This document shows, piece by piece, positions 39,331 to 42,359 of a DNA stretch of 42,359 nt. Both the position numbers and the translations under genes were made by a program. A model generated the notes under the pieces. The model did not search any database and was not told where the DNA came from. It worked only from the letters and a program-made list of their open reading frames with translations. Source of the stretch: a virus. The stretch covers positions 1 to 42,359 of the IMG/VR virus record IMGVR_UViG_3300025086_000067; one strand, written 5' to 3'. The first letter of the stretch is position 1. Each line of letters opens with the position of its first letter.

Positions 39331-40413
39331 ATGGTGAAAAGACTAATAATATTGCTACTACTTATATCTAATGTAACAGTAGCACAAACATATGGGATTG
39401 AGGATGTTAAGAAGATGTTGAAGTACTCGACGTTCTACGCCGCTGTAAATGGTGGTACGTCGCTTTCTGATGTTAATATTTTTTCTGTAGACAATGGTTT
39501 ATCTACAAAGACTATTTCAACTCCTTATGATTATAATTTTACCATAGGATTACGTAAGATAGCAAGATTTGGATATGAGAATAAAGCCCAAACGTTTTAT
39601 GATGGAACGGAATCTAATTACAGTGATGCGGCTACTGTAGGTAAAGTAAGGGGAGTTGAATACATGTTTGAAGTAGACTACAAAAGACAAGAAGGTGTTG
39701 ACTATATGGATCAACATCACTTTATTAGGTTTAGCTCTGATGACGGTTGTCCAGATGAACTATGTGTAAATTTCTTTGCTTTAAAAGTTGAATACTTAGA
39801 AGATGGATTTGCAGACATCAAGTATTTTGAGGCGTCCGAGAGATATAGGCATCGTAAAGGTAGAAATCTATCCTGGAATATTGGGATGACACACCGTTTA
39901 GCGGAACCATATGGTTACAACCCTTTAGATGAGTGGATGTTAGAAAATGGTAACATACATTATACTTACTTAGCGCTTCAGGAGGGTTATGAGGTAGATG
40001 TGTATAGCAACACCTACGTAAACCCTGATGGAGAGGTTGTCGCAACTAGCGCTGAGGTTTGGGAGGCGGTTGTTATACCAGAAGTATTAGCAGACTACAC
40101 AGATAAAAAAAGGAACGAATTAAAAAAAGTAATTCAACACTCTTTAGTTATGGGTTTTGATTATTATAAATATAGCAAAAGCACCTGGTTACATGTTTGG
40201 GCAAGCTTAATGCCTTGGCACTATGATGATGGTAGTGAGTTTTCATACCATAATTATATAGAAGACGATCAATGGTACGATTATTCTGGGGGATTAATTT
40301 ATGGAATAAAAGTAAATAAACAACTAGGTTATTTTGTAGAGGGTAAATACAATAAGTATTGGAATCGTGAGTGGTATGATTTTAAATTAGGAATGAATTA
40401 CACAATTTTTTAG
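39331..40413 (+). CDS. Phage-encoded outer-membrane beta-barrel candidate
   Basis: The product has 360 residues. A signal peptide (MVKRLIILLLLISNVTVAQ) with a likely cut after Ala-Gln or Ala is followed by a helical segment, then alternating strands: YDYNFTIGLRKIARFGYEN, VEYMFEVDYKRQEGVDYMD, FFALKVEYLEDGFADIKYFE, LSWNIGMTHRLAEPYGY. The last strands are SGGLIYGIKVNKQLGYFVEG and WYDFKLGMNYTIF, ending in Phe as outer-membrane proteins do for BAM recognition. Two Cys (DGCPDELC) may form a disulfide. The protein would be exported and inserted in the outer membrane. Receptor masking, superinfection exclusion or a lysis role are possible; the family occurs in marine Bacteroidota phages but no function is known to me. 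Confidence 0.65.
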   Translation: MVKRLIILLLLISNVTVAQTYGIEDVKKMLKYSTFYAAVNGGTSLSDVNIFSVDNGLSTKTISTPYDYNFTIGLRKIARFGYENKAQTFYDGTESNYSDAATVGKVRGVEYMFEVDYKRQEGVDYMDQHHFIRFSSDDGCPDELCVNFFALKVEYLEDGFADIKYFEASERYRHRKGRNLSWNIGMTHRLAEPYGYNPLDEWMLENGNIHYTYLALQEGYEVDVYSNTYVNPDGEVVATSAEVWEAVVIPEVLADYTDKKRNELKKVIQHSLVMGFDYYKYSKSTWLHVWASLMPWHYDDGSEFSYHNYIEDDQWYDYSGGLIYGIKVNKQLGYFVEGKYNKYWNREWYDFKLGMNYTIF

Positions 40414-40414
40414 A

Positions 40415-40696
40415 ATGGCAAAAGAATTAAATGAAGACACGTCTTTTAAGTTAAGTATAAAGACACTAATAGGCATAGGGTTTGCAATGGCAACTTTAAT
40501 AAGTATGTATTTTATGTTACAAGCAGATATTGCTGAAGCAAAGGAACTACCTATAATTCCACCAGACGAAGTTACTAGAATGGAATTTCAAATGAAAGAT
40601 CAAATGATCCGTAATACTATTATGGATACGCAAAAAGACGTGCAAGAGATTAAAAAATCTATAGAAAAAATAGAGGATAAATTATATAACAGGTAA
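40415..40696 (+). CDS. Inner-membrane anchored coiled-coil protein
   Basis: The product has 93 residues. A short polar N-terminus is followed by a single hydrophobic span at about 14-34 (IKTLIGIGFAMATLISMYFM) and a long charged coiled coil to the end (MKDQMIRNTIMDTQKDVQEI; IEKIEDKLYNR). With the N-terminus inside, the coil would project into the periplasm. That layout resembles inner-membrane spanins and XhlA-type proteins. It lies between an outer-membrane barrel candidate and an exported thioredoxin-fold protein and is coupled to both (1-base gap; TAATG overlap), which suggests a joint envelope function. Confidence 0.6.
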   Translation: MAKELNEDTSFKLSIKTLIGIGFAMATLISMYFMLQADIAEAKELPIIPPDEVTRMEFQMKDQMIRNTIMDTQKDVQEIKKSIEKIEDKLYNR

Positions 40697-41025
40697 TGAA
40701 AAGGTTATTAGTTATTTTATTAATATTAATATCAAGCAGTGTTAATGCTCAAATAAAAGTTGAGCAGTTTAATGCTGGTTGGAATAGTGCTAATGACGTT
40801 CCTTGGGTTATGGATCTTGAAGACGTTAAAACCTCTGGCTATATAGATATAGCTAAAGATACAGAGGCTCAAGCAAAACATAAAATAGCTGTTGTACCTA
40901 CAATTATAATATTTAAAGACGGTGAGGAAGTTGCTAGGTTCCAAGCTGATCTTAGTTTTAAAATGCTAGCAACAAAAGAAGAAGTACAAGACGAAATTAG
41001 CAATCAATTAATGAGTGACTTTTAA
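40696..41025 (+). CDS. Exported thioredoxin-fold protein without cysteines
   Basis: The product has 109 residues. A signal peptide (MKRLLVILLILISSSVNAQ) is followed by a compact thioredoxin-like pattern: KVEQFNAGWNSANDVPWVMD where the CxxC loop would be, a strand YIDIAKDTEAQAKHKI, and VVPTIIIFKDGEEVARFQA with the cis-Pro, strand and turn of thioredoxins. The protein has no Cys, so it cannot act as a redox enzyme and would instead be a binding or scaffold version in the periplasm. It is the second of three exported proteins in this cluster and starts inside the previous stop (TAATG). Confidence 0.65.
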   Translation: MKRLLVILLILISSSVNAQIKVEQFNAGWNSANDVPWVMDLEDVKTSGYIDIAKDTEAQAKHKIAVVPTIIIFKDGEEVARFQADLSFKMLATKEEVQDEISNQLMSDF

Positions 41026-41027
41026 TT

Positions 41028-41309
41028 ATGGCATATAACAATAGAAGTGTTGGACCACTTAAAATTTCAGAAGCATCTTACAATAAACAAAACCGTAAGA
41101 TGAGAAAAGAAAACCCTGGTATGGGAAAAAAACTAACTAGTGGAACAAACCCACGTAGAATAAGTTTTGCTTGTAGATTTGGTAATATGCAAGGAGACAT
41201 GAAAGACAAAAATGGAACGCCAAGCAAATTAGCTAAAGCTTTAAAAAAATGGGGTTTTGGTAGCAAAGAGGCTGCTAGAAACTTTTGTAGAAAACATAAA
41301 AAATCATAG
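41028..41309 (+). CDS. Small basic conserved phage protein
   Basis: The product has 93 residues with a strong positive charge. The C-terminal half has the recurring phage pattern RRISFACRFGNMQGDMKDKN, GTPSKLAKALKKWGFGSKEA, ARNFCRKHKKS. The N-terminal half is Lys/Asn/Arg-rich. There is no signal peptide, so unlike its upstream neighbours it should stay in the cytoplasm or virion. DNA or RNA binding is a guess from charge; the family function is unknown to me. Confidence 0.6.
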   Translation: MAYNNRSVGPLKISEASYNKQNRKMRKENPGMGKKLTSGTNPRRISFACRFGNMQGDMKDKNGTPSKLAKALKKWGFGSKEAARNFCRKHKKS

Positions 41310-41311
41310 TA

Positions 41312-41575
41312 ATGAGCAAAGATAAAAAACTAAAAGAAATAGCGGGTGAACTAGAGAACGCTAGCGAAATGCATGCTGGTCAAGCTAAAAAAATTAAATC
41401 TATGTTAAAAAAATCAGGTCCGTTTAAAATGAAATCGCCTTTAAAAGGTAAAAGAGGATTGTGGGATAATATACACGCTAAGAGAAAAAGAATTAAAGCT
41501 GGTTCTGGAGAGAAAATGAGAAAACCAGGTGATAAAGGCGCACCTTCAGCTAAAGACTTAAGAGACTCACAATAG
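41312..41575 (+). CDS. Small basic protein with GPFKMKSP and GLWDNIHAKRKRI motifs
   Basis: The product has 87 residues. A helical N-terminus (KLKEIAGELENASEMHAGQA) leads to KKSGPFKMKSPLKGKRG, the motif shared with the 192-329 gene, then GLWDNIHAKRKRIKAGSGEK and a Lys/Gly/Pro-rich tail. The segment GLWDNIHAKRKRIKAGSGEK is familiar from small proteins of marine phages. A virion-associated or nucleic-acid-binding role is possible. It starts 2 bases after the previous stop and is followed immediately by the exported gene at 41576. Confidence 0.62.
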   Translation: MSKDKKLKEIAGELENASEMHAGQAKKIKSMLKKSGPFKMKSPLKGKRGLWDNIHAKRKRIKAGSGEKMRKPGDKGAPSAKDLRDSQ

Positions 41576-42359
41576 ATGAAAAAACTACTACTTATATTAT
41601 TATTACCATTTACGGTATTTAGTCAAGGCCCACCTAACTGTGTGCCTACAACTATTATTATTAACCTTGATCAATATCAAGGTGAAACCTCTTGGGATAT
41701 AAAAGATACTAATGGAGTTGTGATTGCGGATGGTAATGGTTATTGGTCAGAACCTCAATATGGCATTGTTATAGAACAAAGATGCTTACCTCCTGTTCCT
41801 TTAACCTTTACAATATATGATTCGTATGGTGATGGTTTAAACGGATCAATGTGGGGTGGTTTAGATGGATCTTATTACGTAGTACAGTGCTATGATACAT
41901 TAATTCACGGAACTGTCCCTAACTTCTTGTACGATACCACCCATGTCTTACCATCTGCACCTTGTCCACCAATATTTGGTTGTATGGATTCTTCTTATGT
42001 AGAATTTAATCCTAGAGCAGATACAAGTGATGGCTCGTGCTCTACCTTAGTGGTTTTTGGCTGTACAGACTCATTAGCATATAACTATGATTCTATAGCT
42101 AACACAATGTCTTTAGTTCCTGCTTGTGATTATATACTAACACTAACAGATTTAGTTGGTGATGGTTGGGCGGCATCAAACTTAGAGGTAACACAAGGAG
42201 ACAGCGTTTGGAATTTTACATTAGACACGGCTGCTTACTCACAAGATTATATTATAAACTTAAAAGCACCCGAACCGGTTTCATTTAAGTTTTCAATAAC
42301 ACAACAGGCTTTTCAATCTGCAGCTCACTGTGGATTTAAATTAACAAACCCATTAGGTA
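41576..42359 (+). CDS. Secreted Bacteroidota-type adhesin-like protein, truncated by the window end
   Basis: The frame runs open to the last base (261 codons, no stop). It begins directly after the previous TAG. A signal peptide (MKKLLLILLLPFTVFSQ) is followed by TFTIYDSYGDGLNGSMWGG, the DSYGDGxNG module of secreted Bacteroidota proteins, then two related modules: GCMDSSYVEFNPRADTSDGS ending in Cys, and GCTDSLAYNYDSIANT ending ACDY. A second DGDGW-like unit (TLTDLVGDGWAASNLEV) follows. Cys are frequent, as expected for an exported protein. It is probably displayed outside the cell or delivered by the phage to the host surface. The C-terminus, which would show a sorting signal, lies beyond the window. 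Confidence 0.72.
   Translation, partial: MKKLLLILLLPFTVFSQGPPNCVPTTIIINLDQYQGETSWDIKDTNGVVIADGNGYWSEPQYGIVIEQRCLPPVPLTFTIYDSYGDGLNGSMWGGLDGSYYVVQCYDTLIHGTVPNFLYDTTHVLPSAPCPPIFGCMDSSYVEFNPRADTSDGSCSTLVVFGCTDSLAYNYDSIANTMSLVPACDYILTLTDLVGDGWAASNLEVTQGDSVWNFTLDTAAYSQDYIINLKAPEPVSFKFSITQQAFQSAAHCGFKLTNPLG

Noticed and set aside
1-42359. tRNA genes, CRISPR arrays, insertion sequences, integrase or attachment sites
   Set aside because: No cloverleaf-like segments, regular spacer-repeat blocks, transposase-like frames or long direct repeats were seen on reading both strands; an exhaustive computation was not possible.

Overview
The window reads as part of a tailed-phage genome, most likely a marine phage of Bacteroidota (Flavobacteriia-like host) with a short-tailed, podovirus-like particle. 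The lineage call rests on several things seen in the sequence. The DNA is AT-rich and every convincing gene is on the + strand. Starts lack Shine-Dalgarno sequences and sit behind A/T-rich leaders. Three proteins carry signal peptides ending in AQ/SQ, a common Bacteroidota style. The last protein carries GC[MT]D...SC modules typical of Bacteroidota secreted proteins. Recognisable parts are a large terminase, portal, scaffold, capsid protein, neck proteins, a gp10-like stabilisation/tail protein and large ejection-type proteins. I see no tail tube, sheath or tape measure, no replication genes and no integrase. Both ends of the window are open, so the genome is incomplete here.

Layout. 1-1368: small basic protein, HExxH metallopeptidase-like protein, and two small membrane proteins including a 3TM-type holin. 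1373-4283: virion surface/fibre-type proteins, including one LamG-like protein. 4317-5619: small conserved proteins, a tandem GroES-like co-chaperonin and a small-terminase candidate. 5619-12948: large terminase, portal, scaffold and major capsid protein, followed by an intrinsic terminator. 13024-16246: capsid-proximal and neck proteins, the second of which carries an inserted LamG domain. 16251-28162: a 3429-residue stabilisation/tail protein and two smaller virion proteins. 28212-39292: a GNAT-like protein and three ejection-type proteins. The first of these has a C-terminal Hint domain, the second EF-hand-like loops, and the third (2390 residues) has metallopeptidase-like and HAD phosphatase-like domains. 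39331-42359: an envelope cassette with an outer-membrane barrel candidate, a membrane-anchored coiled coil, an exported cysteine-free thioredoxin-fold protein, two small basic proteins and a truncated secreted adhesin-like protein.

How the parts fit. The cochaperonin would help fold the capsid protein, scaffold and portal would nucleate the head, and the terminases would package DNA. The neck and stabilisation proteins would close the head and bear receptor-binding parts. The Q-rich, EF-hand and giant proteins would be injected with the DNA. The holin group and the exported cassette would act on the host envelope during lysis or superinfection control. The most unusual points are the LamG domain transplanted into a neck protein, a recurrent R-x-S-x-x-L-G motif at domain junctions of the giant ejection protein, the Hint-tailed ejection protein, the duplicated GroES fold, and the exported envelope cassette. 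Family assignments come from recognising sequence patterns by eye; no database search was run.
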